From DASXRC01 sp036506795 (lineage in GTDB: Bacteria > Actinomycetota > Actinomycetes > Mycobacteriales > Micromonosporaceae), in NCBI GenBank assembly GCA_036506795.1, contig DASXRC010000056.1, positions 1-26,625 on the forward strand: a DNA stretch of 26,625 nt, written 5' to 3'. The translations under genes and the position numbers were made by a program. Every line of letters begins with the position of its first letter. Positions within the stretch are counted from its first letter, which is position 1. Shown piece after piece: positions 13,701 to 22,062 of this stretch. The notes beneath the pieces are model-generated. The model was not told where the DNA came from and did not search any database. It saw only the letters and a list, made by a program, of their open reading frames with translations.

Positions 13701-15122
13701 TGGCATGTCATTCGAGAACTGCCGTTCGAGCCCGAACGTGGTTTCCACGCAGTGCTCGGCGAGACGGAGTCCGGGTACGCGATCAGCGTCAAGGGCGCTC
13801 CAGAAATAGTCCTTCCTCGCTGCGTCGCCTGGTCGCGCAACGGCCGTACCCGCCCCCTCACCGATCAGGACCGGCGCGAGGTACACGCCGAGGTTGATCG
13901 ACTTGCACAGCAGGGACTGCGGGTCTTGGCGATCGCGGAGCGAACAGCGTCACAGCGTCGGCACCTCGACGACAAGCGGGTGGAGCAGCTACATCTGTGC
14001 GGACTGCTCGGTCTCGCGGACACGACGCGCCCCACCGCGGCGGAGGCTGTGCGGCGACTGCGCCGTGCCGGCGTGAAGGTGGTGATGCTAACGGGCGACC
14101 ATCCGAGCACCGCCGCGGCAATCGGGGCCGAGCTCGACCTTCTCGACGGTGGCGGGGTCGTTACCGGACCCGAGCTCGACGACACCGATGAGGCGGTCGT
14201 GGACGCACTCGTATCCAAGGCAGCCGTCTTCGCGCGGGTCAGTCCGTCGCACAAGGTGGCCGTCGTGCGCTCGTTGCGACGCGGGGGCCACGTGGTGGCC
14301 GTGACCGGCGATGGCGCCAACGACGCGCCCGCCATCCGGCTGGCCGACGTCGGGATCGCCCTCGGCGATCAGGGCACCGACGCCGCCCGCCAGGCGGCCG
14401 ACATGATCGTAGTCGACGGCCGCATCGAGACGATCGCCGATGGCATCATTGCCGGCAGGGCGATGTGGGCATCGGTTCGCGATGCCGTCGCGCTGCTCTT
14501 GGGCGGCAACCTGGGCGAGATTCTCTTCGCCGTGAGCAGCTCGGCGATCTCGCCCAGTCCGGCCCTCAATGCCCGCCAGATTTTGTTCGTCAACTTGATG
14601 ACCGACCTCCTGCCGGCACTTGCCGTGGCATCGCGGGCGCCGCGCGGCGTGAGCCTTGAGGCGCTCGCCCGAGAAGGCCCCGAGTCCTCCCTGGGCAGGG
14701 CGTTGACACACGACGTGGCGCAGCGGGCGATCGCGACCGCCCTCGGCACCGCCGCTGGCTGGCTGACGGCCCGGTTCACCGGCACCGCATCTCGCGCCAG
14801 CAGCGTGGCGGTCGCGTCGTTGGTCGCGTCGCAGCTGGCACAGACCGCTATAGCGGGACGTGGTGACCCCGCCGTACTCGCCGCCGTGGGACTCTCCGCC
14901 GCCGCGCTCGTGGCCACGGTTCAGACGCCCGGCGTGAGTCACTTCTTCGGCTCACGCCCGCTCGGCCCGATCGGTTGGGGCACCGTTCTTGGGGCGGCCG
15001 TCGTCGCAGTGGCCGTGGGAGCAGCTCCCGCCGAGCGGTTGCCGGGCCTTACCCAGGCCGTGGAGCGTCTGCTCGCTGCTGGCGCAAGCCATGCAACCAG
15101 AAACGATGGCGCAGAGAGGTGA
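10740..15122 (+). CDS. Long cation-transporting P-type ATPase (CtpI/CtpH-like) with internal degenerate ATPase half
   Basis: The protein has 1460 residues from a GTG start. The C-terminal two-thirds is a complete P-type ATPase: actuator TGES at 755-758, membrane-helix-4 motif PEGLP at 868-872, phosphorylation site DKTGTLT (Asp911), MLTGDHP, and hinge TGDGANDAP (1189 onward; Asp1195). PEGLP and the absence of CPC place it with P2-like pumps (Ca, Mg or similar cations), not heavy-metal P1B pumps. Residues about 20-80 resemble an HMA-like fold without the metal-binding CxxC. Residues about 305-520 read as a second, broken catalytic core: IDATVLFTGRI (Asp316) in place of CFDKTGTLTEGRI, LLAGASADVAKRV in place of MLTGDHPSTAAAI, and AARNDVALAQADCGIGI in place of the GDGAND region. 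The gene lies between two related small membrane-protein genes. The transported ion is unknown. Confidence 0.92.
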   Translation: MAAPAPRLAIGPRRAWARDGYAHIDVGPFVVGDVTAEVRLLEEAVESVDGVQWAAYNGALGRLVVRFDESRTALAPLVRAVDAVDEPATRRGRRLWPRDVDPFIANTVALGADLVGAGMAFLGRAARLPRVPAELAALPSSLDLIPGLGKGLRRAFGPVGADLGSALASSVIGAASQTGLTSLADAALRAILLSETSANRGAWARRAKDLHRDAESSRAGGLAVATRPAPLGEGPIERYARRIGLVALLAAGGLLATPGGRRRAAQALVVGSPRAARLGREAYAGRLGRLLAGRGVVVRDASALRRLDRIQTVVIDATVLFTGRIVIVDVVAVRGTSEEARNRAARLLADARVRAGRAAPRVTRGGWALGAASRADGSTSQDHTATVGGHGSARGKTLALTHGSELVALVRVETELDPLGTALVAAARRVGRVLLAGASADVAKRVHADGRVAGGSRLAASVRELQGQGGGVALVAARNDVALAQADCGIGILTAGGHRPPWGAHLLAGPGLESAWLVLEAANLAKRVSGRSARLAVLGSVAGALLALTESGPRAGRRALTASASAAMASLLTGVWLARALARRSLPVPEGVVPWHALSIGEVLRLLETSAAGLSEERALQRRGALDSREESIDQGLLAATLSELDTPLTAPLAAGAGISAATGSTTDAILVVAVILGSALVSATQGMTARRAMRRLQTAADLRVRLHRNGEERVASAAELVPGDVLSLDAGDAVPADCRLLSCNRLEVDESTLTGESLPVVKDAAATLAATVADRTSMVYAGTTIVAGAATAIVVATGRATEAGRSAGMTVDDAPTGGVQARLRAMTRASVPVSAAAAATVLLGGLVRGRLAESVTSSVALAVAAIPEGLPFVATAAELSTSKRLTRHNILVRRPRALEAAGRVDVVCFDKTGTLTEGRIRLRAISNGRSHRDVTTAGPEHRRIVAAAMRATPAPNGDGTLAHPTDRAIITGADDAGVGITDGAAGWHVIRELPFEPERGFHAVLGETESGYAISVKGAPEIVLPRCVAWSRNGRTRPLTDQDRREVHAEVDRLAQQGLRVLAIAERTASQRRHLDDKRVEQLHLCGLLGLADTTRPTAAEAVRRLRRAGVKVVMLTGDHPSTAAAIGAELDLLDGGGVVTGPELDDTDEAVVDALVSKAAVFARVSPSHKVAVVRSLRRGGHVVAVTGDGANDAPAIRLADVGIALGDQGTDAARQAADMIVVDGRIETIADGIIAGRAMWASVRDAVALLLGGNLGEILFAVSSSAISPSPALNARQILFVNLMTDLLPALAVASRAPRGVSLEALAREGPESSLGRALTHDVAQRAIATALGTAAGWLTARFTGTASRASSVAVASLVASQLAQTAIAGRGDPAVLAAVGLSAAALVATVQTPGVSHFFGSRPLGPIGWGTVLGAAVVAVAVGAAPAERLPGLTQAVERLLAAGASHATRNDGAER

Positions 15123-15127
15123 AGATT

Positions 15128-15586
15128 GTGGCAGCCAGAACTGAAACACCGACCGGGGCGCGCGCCACGACGGCAACCAGGCCTAGGCGGCGACAGACAA
15201 GTGCACCAGTCGCTCGTGCTGGTCGGAAGGCTGCGCCGGCCGCCCGGTCCACTGCACGGGAGGCCACGCCCGCCGCCCGGACCCGCGGCCAGACCAGCAC
15301 CGCCCCCACGGATAGTGCGCTCACTCGAAGGCCGGTCCTCCACGCACTGGTCGCCGCCGAGCAGGCGGTGCGCCAAAACAGTCTGGAGATCCGCGTTCCG
15401 ATTGTCGGTGAGGTCCATCTTCCCCCCGCCGAGGACGTGGTTTTCATCGGCGGAGTGGCGGTGCTGGCCGTCGTCGGACTCGTTGAATGGCCCATGGCGG
15501 TCCTCCTCGGAGTCGCCCATGGGCTGGCAACGAACCGGCACAACAAGATGCTCCGGGCGTTTGGGGAGGCGCTGGAGACGGCGTGA
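15128..15586 (+). CDS. Small basic membrane protein, downstream partner of the P-type ATPase (paralog of 10237-10713)
   Basis: The protein has 152 residues. The N-terminal 65 or so are Ala/Thr/Arg/Pro-rich and basic, with histone-H1-like low complexity (RRRQTSAPVARAGRKAAPAA). An amphipathic stretch follows (LHALVAAEQAVRQNSLEIRV). The C-terminal membrane part is LPPAEDVVFIGGVAVLAVVG then LVEWPMAVLLGVAHGLATNR. This aligns without gaps to the end of the upstream small protein (shared LPP, E, GG, AV, G, EWP, A, AT). The GTG at 15128 is preceded at good spacing by GAGAGG. An alternative GTG at 15119 overlaps the ATPase stop but has no room for a ribosome site. It is clearly in the same operon as the pump. 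Function is unknown; its twin upstream suggests both belong to the pump complex. Confidence 0.75.
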   Translation: MAARTETPTGARATTATRPRRRQTSAPVARAGRKAAPAARSTAREATPAARTRGQTSTAPTDSALTRRPVLHALVAAEQAVRQNSLEIRVPIVGEVHLPPAEDVVFIGGVAVLAVVGLVEWPMAVLLGVAHGLATNRHNKMLRAFGEALETA

Positions 15587-15747
15587 CCAACCTGGCCGGC
15601 CGGATCGATCAACGCGACGTTGTCCATGAGGATGAGGCCGTCGCCTTCGACATGCTGGGTGGCGCTACATCTCCGTCGCCAGCAACACGATCAGAGCATC
15701 GCGGGATTCAAGGTGCGCAAATGAGAACCCCACGACGGATCGGCTAG
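15583..15747 (+). CDS. Possible small hypothetical protein, start overlapping the preceding stop
   Basis: A GTG at 15583 overlaps the TGA of the previous gene (GTGA), with GGAG five bases before it, so translational re-initiation is possible. The 54-residue product begins VTNLAGRIDQRDVVHEDEAV and then AFDMLGGA, which looks protein-like. The second half becomes Arg/Ser/Pro-rich and featureless. No family is recognised. It may be a real third small member of the ATPase locus, a fragment of a larger lost gene, or chance. Confidence 0.3.
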   Translation: MTNLAGRIDQRDVVHEDEAVAFDMLGGATSPSPATRSEHRGIQGAQMRTPRRIG

Positions 15748-15839
15748 CGGGATGAGTCGGCCAGCTCCTGCTTGACGGACGCGGACTCGGCGGAGGGACG
15801 TAGCATGATGCGGTAGCTCGCCGACGCGAGGAGAAGGCC

Positions 15840-16139
15840 GTGATCATCCGCGTTTTCAGGCCGACGATCCACGCCGGCAAAGAGAGCGAGTTCGAATCGT
15901 TTCTCCGCGACACCGCTATGCCGCTCGTGTCGCAACAGAAGGGGCTCGTAGCGCAGCATGTGGGGAGGTCCCGTGAGCCGTCCTCGACCGAGTATGTGTA
16001 CGTGACGGTCTGGAAGGACGTCGAATCGGTCCGCGCGTTCGCCGGTGAGCGCTGGCAGGAGGCTGTGATCACCCCGGAGGAGGAGCACCTCCTGAGGGAC
16101 ACCTGGATCGCCCACTACGAGGTCGTCCCCGCACAGTAG
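15840..16139 (+). CDS. ABM-fold (antibiotic biosynthesis monooxygenase-like) small protein
   Basis: The 99-residue protein starts at a GTG with a strong GAGGAGAAGG site (about 15827-15836). The dimeric alpha+beta barrel pattern is clear. The first strand is MIIRVFRPTIHAGKESEFES, then a helix SFLRDTAMPLVSQQKGLVAQ. Central strands include EYVYVTVWKDVESVRAFAGE, and the protein ends in HYEVVP. Members include cofactor-free quinone-forming monooxygenases, IsdG-like haem oxygenases and many stress proteins of unknown role. The residues seen do not allow a choice. It lies 274 bp upstream of the Ohr gene in the same direction. The fold is likely; a specific reaction is not claimed. Confidence 0.82.
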   Translation: MIIRVFRPTIHAGKESEFESFLRDTAMPLVSQQKGLVAQHVGRSREPSSTEYVYVTVWKDVESVRAFAGERWQEAVITPEEEHLLRDTWIAHYEVVPAQ

Positions 16140-16413
16140 GCAAACCACCGTTAGATTCAGCCGGGCGCCCGTGCGACGGCGACCTGTTCGTCGCGGGGTT
16201 CGGCGAGATCGGACGTCGGCGCGTCCGGCCGGCGGCGCAAGGTTACGCCGCCCCGACGCCTCGCGGCGCTCGGGGAGGCCACGGCGGCCGAGGAGGTCGC
16301 TGGGTCCCGCTGATCCCCGGCGCCGACCTTGCGGCCGTTCTGCTCCCCGGGCCAGCGATCGTCGGCCGTGTTACGGTCCGGCGTACGCGGGGCTCGAATG
16401 TAAGGGGTGGCAT

Positions 16414-16848
<435 letters not shown>

Positions 16849-17247
16849 ACCGTTGACGGCCCGCGCCCGTTCGGGCTGGCAAGATCGGATCAGCGAGCCC
16901 GATACCACCTCGCCCAGTCACCGCCGAACATCGAGCCTACGAGTCCGCCGAACACTGAGCCCACACCGGCGCCGCCGCGAAGAGCGGCGCATCGACGCCG
17001 GCCTCTTGACGCGCGTGCGGGGGTCTGGGAGGGTCGCGGCAGTGCACGCAGGAGCACCGCAGTCCGCGTCAACTCCCCGGAATTGCGACATGACTGATAC
17101 AGGCCATCCGCCGCCCAGGCTGGCTCGCCCCACTCCTGCCGTCTGCGCTGCATCGATACCCGGCCGTTCGGGCGGCTCATGCTTCCGCGCGCTGCCGCCA
17201 ACCCCCGTTCTCGCGCATCGTCGGCTGACTCACGGAGGTAGCCCGCC
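16849..17247. other. Intergenic region between ohr and the GH92 gene
   Basis: Just past the ohr stop, GCCCG-TT-CGGGC (16865-16876) can form a short hairpin, a weak terminator candidate. A second dyad, GCGCCGC / GCGGCGC (16969-16990, 8-base loop), lies further on. On the minus strand a frame ending at 16890 reads GAGVGSVFGGLVGSMF then GGDWARWYRAR before its stop. This resembles the Gly-zipper end of a membrane protein, but upstream of it the frame is featureless, so at most it is a stub. A GGAGGT site at 17234-17239 serves the GH92 gene. Confidence 0.5.
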
Positions 17248-20200
17248 ATGCCACTTGCCCGACGGCGAGCCTGGCTGCTTGCCACATCTACGGTGACCGC
17301 GTTTCTTCTCGTCTTTGCCGCCGCCTCGGGCGCGCAGGGTGCCGAACCGAATCCATCCCCCGCCACCAGCCCGGGCCCGTCCGGAACTCCGACGGTCGAC
17401 CGGTCGTACAGCCCGCCGCCTACCGAGGACACGCCGGCGCCTCCGCCACCGGACACGGCCGTGCGGGGCTCGGCCACCGTGGGCCGGCTGCTCGCGCAGG
17501 CCGAGGGCAGCGCGTTCTACTCGTCGTTCGAGTCCGGTGACCCGCAGCCGGCGTGGATCAACACCCCAGAGCTGGATCCGAACGGCAACCCCAAGGCTGC
17601 GAACATCACCGGCACGCTGCCGGGCGGGATCCCTGGCAGCATCGCGGACCGGGTCGTCGAGATCGCGGCGAGCGGCGAGTTCGCGGCGGCCGGTGAGGTC
17701 AAGGAGAACCTCAACGACGGCGACGCCAACAGCAAGTGGCTGGTGTTCGCGAGCACCGCGTGGGTGCAGTACAAGCTCTCCTCCCCCGTCGCGGTCGTGC
17801 ACTACGCGCTCACGTCCGCGAACGACGAGCCCGCGCGCGACCCGCAGGACTGGCAGCTGCAGGGCTCCGCGGACGGGCAGAGCTGGACCACGCTCGACAC
17901 AAGGACCGGCGAGGTCTTCACGGCTCGGTTCCAGCGCAAGGAGTACCGATTCACCAATCCCACGAGCTACCTGTACTACCGCCTGAACATCACCCGCAAC
18001 GGTGGCACGGACATCATCCAGCTCGCCGAGTGGGAACTGTCCGACGGCTCAACCGGCTCGACCGCCCCGACGGCGATGCGCAGCCAGGTTGGCAACGGGC
18101 CCAACGGAGGCTTCGTGTCCAAGCCGCGGGCCGGCTTCTCCGGGCTCAAGGCGTTCCAGTACGCCGGCAGCACGACCGCGGCGGGCGGCGGCTACTCGTA
18201 CAACAAGGTGTTCGATGTGGACATCCCGGTCAGCGGAACCACCGAACTGTCATACGTCGTCTTCCCCGAGTTCACGGCGGCCGACGCGCACTATCCCAGC
18301 ACGTATGTCTCTGTCGACCTCGCGTTCAGTGACGGCACCTACCTCAGCGCCCTCCGGGCGCAAGACCAGCACGGCGCGCCGCTCACCCCACGCGGGCAGG
18401 GCGACTCCAAGACGATGTACGCCGACCAGTGGAACTACCGGCAGGCGGCGATCGGCCGGGTGGCCGACAACAAGACGATCAAGCGAATTCTCGTTGCGTA
18501 CGACAGTCCACATGGGCCGCTCGGCTTCCGCGGCTGGGTGGACGACATCAGGATCGTCACCGCCCGCAAGCGCCTGCCGTACCAGGGGGCCGACCCGCGC
18601 GGAGCCGGCACCCCGCCGTCGGAGTACGCCGTGACCACCCGCGGCACCCATTCCACCGGTGGCTTCTCCCGCGGGAACAACTTCCCGGCCACGGCCGTCC
18701 CGCACGGATTCAACTTCTGGACGCCGATGACCAACGCCGGCTCGATGAGCTGGCTGTACGAGTACCACCGGGCCAACAACGCGTTGAACCTGCCGCAGAT
18801 CCAGGCGTTCGCGGCCAGCCATGAGCCCAGCCCGTGGATGGGCGATCGGCAGACGTTCCAGGTCATGCCGTCCGTCGCCGACGGCGTACCAAATCCGTCC
18901 CGCTCGGCGCGGGCGCTGCAGTTCCGCCACGAGAACGAGGTCGCGCGGCCGCATTATTACGCGGTCGGCTTCGACAACGGGCTTACCACCGAAATCACGC
19001 CGACCGATCACGCCGCGATGTTCCGGTTCACGTTCCCCGGCAGCAACGCGAAGCTGATCTTTGACAACGTGAACAACAGCGGCGGACTCACCCTCGACAC
19101 CCAGAACGGCGTGGTCACCGGGTACTCCGATGTGCGAAGCGGGCTGTCGACGGGCGCCACCCGGATGTTCTTCTACGCCGTCTTCGACCGGCCGGCGACG
19201 GCGGGTGCGAAGCTCACCGGCCAGGGTCGCGACAACGTCCTTGGCTACCTCGCCTTCGATCCCGGCGCCTCGCGCACGGTCACGATGCGCATCGCCTCGT
19301 CGCTCATCAGCGTCGCGCAGGCCAGGCATAACCTTGAACTCGAGATCGGTGCGTCCGACACGTTTGAGGCGGTACAGCAGCGCGCCCGGCAGGCGTGGGA
19401 CGCCAAGCTGCGCGTCGTCGAGGTCGAAGGAGCCAGCGACGACCAGCTGGTAACCCTCTACTCCAACCTGTACCGGCTGTTCCTCTACCCCAACTCCGCC
19501 TTCGAGAACACCGGTACCGCCAGCGCCCCGGCATACAGGCACGCGGTGCAGTCGGCGACGACGACCCCACCGAGCACCCCGACGCAGACCGGCGCGGCCG
19601 TGGTGCCCGGCAAGGTTTACGTGAACAACGGGTTCTGGGACACCTACCGGACGACCTGGCCGGCGTACGCTCTGCTTACTCCGGCGGCGGCCGGGGAGAT
19701 GGTCGACGGCTTCGTGCAGCAGTACCGCGACGGCGGCTGGATCGCCCGGTGGTCCTCGCCCGGCTACGCGGACCTGATGGTCGGCACCAGCTCCGACGTC
19801 GCGTTCGCGGACGCGTACCTCAAGGGTGTGACCGGGTTCGATGCCAAGGCCGCGTACGACGCGGCCGTCCGGAACGCCACCGTCCGGCCGCCGAACAGCA
19901 ACGTCGGGCGCAAGGGGCTGACCACCTCGGCCTTCCTCGGCTACACGTCCGTGCAGTCCACCGACGAGGCAATGTCGTGGGCGATGGACGGGTACATCAA
20001 CGACTTCGGAATAGCGAACATGGCGAAGGCCTTGGCGCAGCGGTCGACGGGCGCGGAACGGGCCCGCTACCTGGAGGAGCACGAGTACTTCCTGAACCGG
20101 GCGCTGAACTACGTGCACATGTTCGACCCCGCCGTCGACTTCTTCCAGGGTCGAAACGCCGACGGCAGCTTCCGGCTCAAGCCGAACGCCTACGACCCGA

Positions 20201-22062
20201 GGGTGTGGGGCTTCGACTACACCGAGACCGACGGCTGGAACATGGCGTTCCATGTTCCTCAGGACGGGCGGGGGCTGACCAACCTGTACGGCGGACGGAC
20301 CAGGCTCGCCGACAAGCTCGACGAGTTCTTCGCCACGCCGGAAACCGCCATGTTCACCGGCTCGTACGGCGGCGTCATCCACGAGATGCGGGAAGCCCGC
20401 GACGTACGGATGGGCCAGTACGGGCACAGCAATCAACCGTCGCACCACATCATCTACATGTATGACTACGCCGGACAGCCGGCCAAGGCGCAGCAGAAGG
20501 TGCGTGAAGCACTGGCCCGGCTCTACCTCGGCAGCGAGATCGGGCAGGGCTACGCCGGCGACGAAGACAACGGCGAGATGTCCGCGTGGTATGTGTTCAG
20601 CGCGCTCGGCTTCTACCCACTACAGATGGGCAGCCCGTATTACGCCATCGGCTCACCGCTGTTCACGAAGGCCACCATCCACCTGGAGAACGGCAAGGAC
20701 CTGGTCGTCAGGGCATCGAACAACAGCGCGAGCAACGTCTACGTGCAGGGGCTGAAGGTCAACGGCAAGCGGTACGACAAGACCTACCTGCCGCACGACC
20801 TCATCGCCGCCGGCGGCGTGCTCGACTTCGCCATGGGCCCGCAGCCCTCGACCTGGGGCACCGGCGCGGACGCCGCGCTACCGTCGATCACCACGGGCGA
20901 CCAGGTCGCGACGCCGCTGGGCGACGCGACCGGCCACGACGGCGGTGCGCCGACCGCGAGCGGAAACACCGACGCGGCGGCGCTGTTCGACGACGACTCC
21001 GCGACCGAGGCGGTCCTTCACGGGAGCAAACCGTGGATCCAGTACCGATTCCCGTCCGTCGGCGGCCAGCCGGTCAGCTTCTACACGCTCACCTCCGGCG
21101 CCGAGGATCCGGCCGCGGACCCGACCGGCTGGGTCCTGGAGGGTTCCCAGGACGGAATCCGATGGACAACGCTCGACCAACGCAGCGGCGAGATGTTCCG
21201 GTGGCGTACCCAGACCCGGCCCTTCAGGGTGGCCAATCCCGGGGCGTACACCTTCTATCGGATCAGCCTGACCAATGATCACGGCGGCGGTTCGACGGCG
21301 CTCGCGGAGGTTGAGTTCCTCAACCCGGCTCCGGCCGACACCTCTCCGGTTGTCGCGGCGGTCGACAACGCCGTTGCCGTGGCGGGAGACACCATCACGG
21401 TGCCGGTGACGGTGTCCAACTACGCGGACGGCCCGGCCAGTGGGCAGCTCACGGTGACCGGCCCGTCGGGCTGGACCGTGCAGCCCGCCAGCGCGCCGTT
21501 CGGGCCACTCGCCCCCGGCGCATCTCAGACCGTGGCCATCCAGGTCACGGTGCCGCCGGACACTGCGGCGGGCAGCTACCCGATCGACGTGGCGGTCACG
21601 TCGACCCAGGGGTCGACCAAGGCCCGAGGCACAGTCACCGTCATTGGTGACACGATCGAGTTCACTCCCGGCACCGACGCCGAGCAGCCGTGGCTGTTCG
21701 ACGCCGATGCCTCGCAGCTCGATGGCACCGTCTACGACGGCCGCGCCCGCTTCACCGATGGCAACAGCTACGCCACGTACCGCTTCGCGCTGCCGACCGA
21801 CGTCATCGGCGGCACGGTGACCCTGGACATCGGCAACCAGTTCCTGGTCCAGGTATCCGCGGACAACGCGAGCTGGAGGACGATCCTGGAGGAGACCAAC
21901 AACGTCCGCGACCTGTCCAACCGTGGCGAGCGTTCGTTCGACCTCAACGACCTCCGCGGCGGAGCCCAGACGCTCTACGTCCGCATCGCGGACAGCCAGC
22001 CGGCCGATGGCTGGGGCTCCTGGCTGGCCAGGGTGACCGTCGTGCTGGACCGAGCACGCTAG
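17248..22062 (+). CDS. Secreted GH92-family mannosidase / mannose-phosphate uncapping-type enzyme, multimodular
   Basis: The protein has 1604 residues from an ATG with GGAGGT eight bases upstream. It has a signal peptide (RRR, a hydrophobic core to about residue 28, ASGAQG), then a Pro/Thr-rich linker. Modules in order: F5/8C-type (about 148-268), a jelly-roll-like domain (about 275-450), the GH92 N- and catalytic domains (about 455-1225), a second F5/8C (about 1232-1360), a NEW3 Ig-like module (about 1368-1468) and a last beta-rich domain (1470-1604). GH92 landmarks: PHGFNFWTPMTNAGSMSW, NNGFWDTYRTTWPAYALL and GDEDNGEMSAWYVFSALGFY, whose Asp1105/Asp1107 are candidate base residues. The motif that supplies the general-acid Glu in characterised alpha-mannosidases (xNEPSHHI) reads SNQPSHHI here, with Gln1063. 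GH92 enzymes are calcium-dependent exo-alpha-mannosidases. The Gln suggests a leaving group that needs no protonation, such as phosphate. There is no cell-wall anchor, so it is probably released. Confidence 0.93.
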   Translation: MPLARRRAWLLATSTVTAFLLVFAAASGAQGAEPNPSPATSPGPSGTPTVDRSYSPPPTEDTPAPPPPDTAVRGSATVGRLLAQAEGSAFYSSFESGDPQPAWINTPELDPNGNPKAANITGTLPGGIPGSIADRVVEIAASGEFAAAGEVKENLNDGDANSKWLVFASTAWVQYKLSSPVAVVHYALTSANDEPARDPQDWQLQGSADGQSWTTLDTRTGEVFTARFQRKEYRFTNPTSYLYYRLNITRNGGTDIIQLAEWELSDGSTGSTAPTAMRSQVGNGPNGGFVSKPRAGFSGLKAFQYAGSTTAAGGGYSYNKVFDVDIPVSGTTELSYVVFPEFTAADAHYPSTYVSVDLAFSDGTYLSALRAQDQHGAPLTPRGQGDSKTMYADQWNYRQAAIGRVADNKTIKRILVAYDSPHGPLGFRGWVDDIRIVTARKRLPYQGADPRGAGTPPSEYAVTTRGTHSTGGFSRGNNFPATAVPHGFNFWTPMTNAGSMSWLYEYHRANNALNLPQIQAFAASHEPSPWMGDRQTFQVMPSVADGVPNPSRSARALQFRHENEVARPHYYAVGFDNGLTTEITPTDHAAMFRFTFPGSNAKLIFDNVNNSGGLTLDTQNGVVTGYSDVRSGLSTGATRMFFYAVFDRPATAGAKLTGQGRDNVLGYLAFDPGASRTVTMRIASSLISVAQARHNLELEIGASDTFEAVQQRARQAWDAKLRVVEVEGASDDQLVTLYSNLYRLFLYPNSAFENTGTASAPAYRHAVQSATTTPPSTPTQTGAAVVPGKVYVNNGFWDTYRTTWPAYALLTPAAAGEMVDGFVQQYRDGGWIARWSSPGYADLMVGTSSDVAFADAYLKGVTGFDAKAAYDAAVRNATVRPPNSNVGRKGLTTSAFLGYTSVQSTDEAMSWAMDGYINDFGIANMAKALAQRSTGAERARYLEEHEYFLNRALNYVHMFDPAVDFFQGRNADGSFRLKPNAYDPRVWGFDYTETDGWNMAFHVPQDGRGLTNLYGGRTRLADKLDEFFATPETAMFTGSYGGVIHEMREARDVRMGQYGHSNQPSHHIIYMYDYAGQPAKAQQKVREALARLYLGSEIGQGYAGDEDNGEMSAWYVFSALGFYPLQMGSPYYAIGSPLFTKATIHLENGKDLVVRASNNSASNVYVQGLKVNGKRYDKTYLPHDLIAAGGVLDFAMGPQPSTWGTGADAALPSITTGDQVATPLGDATGHDGGAPTASGNTDAAALFDDDSATEAVLHGSKPWIQYRFPSVGGQPVSFYTLTSGAEDPAADPTGWVLEGSQDGIRWTTLDQRSGEMFRWRTQTRPFRVANPGAYTFYRISLTNDHGGGSTALAEVEFLNPAPADTSPVVAAVDNAVAVAGDTITVPVTVSNYADGPASGQLTVTGPSGWTVQPASAPFGPLAPGASQTVAIQVTVPPDTAAGSYPIDVAVTSTQGSTKARGTVTVIGDTIEFTPGTDAEQPWLFDADASQLDGTVYDGRARFTDGNSYATYRFALPTDVIGGTVTLDIGNQFLVQVSADNASWRTILEETNNVRDLSNRGERSFDLNDLRGGAQTLYVRIADSQPADGWGSWLARVTVVLDRAR

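Noticed and set aside
11669..13861. Two long minus-strand frames (365 and 355 codons) opposite the P-type ATPase.
   Set aside because: They are Ser/Arg/Ala/Thr-rich antisense shadows; the plus strand has all P-type ATPase motifs in one frame.
16171..16413. N-terminal extension of the Ohr frame upstream of the GTG at 16414.
   Set aside because: The extension is Arg/Pro-rich and unlike Ohr proteins, which begin at the KILYTAEAT segment preceded here by a good ribosome site.
18250..20448. A 732-codon open frame on the minus strand opposite the GH92 gene.
   Set aside because: It is antisense to a gene with clear GH92 motifs. Its translation is Val/Arg/Gly/His-rich with no domain pattern, as expected from high-GC codon bias.
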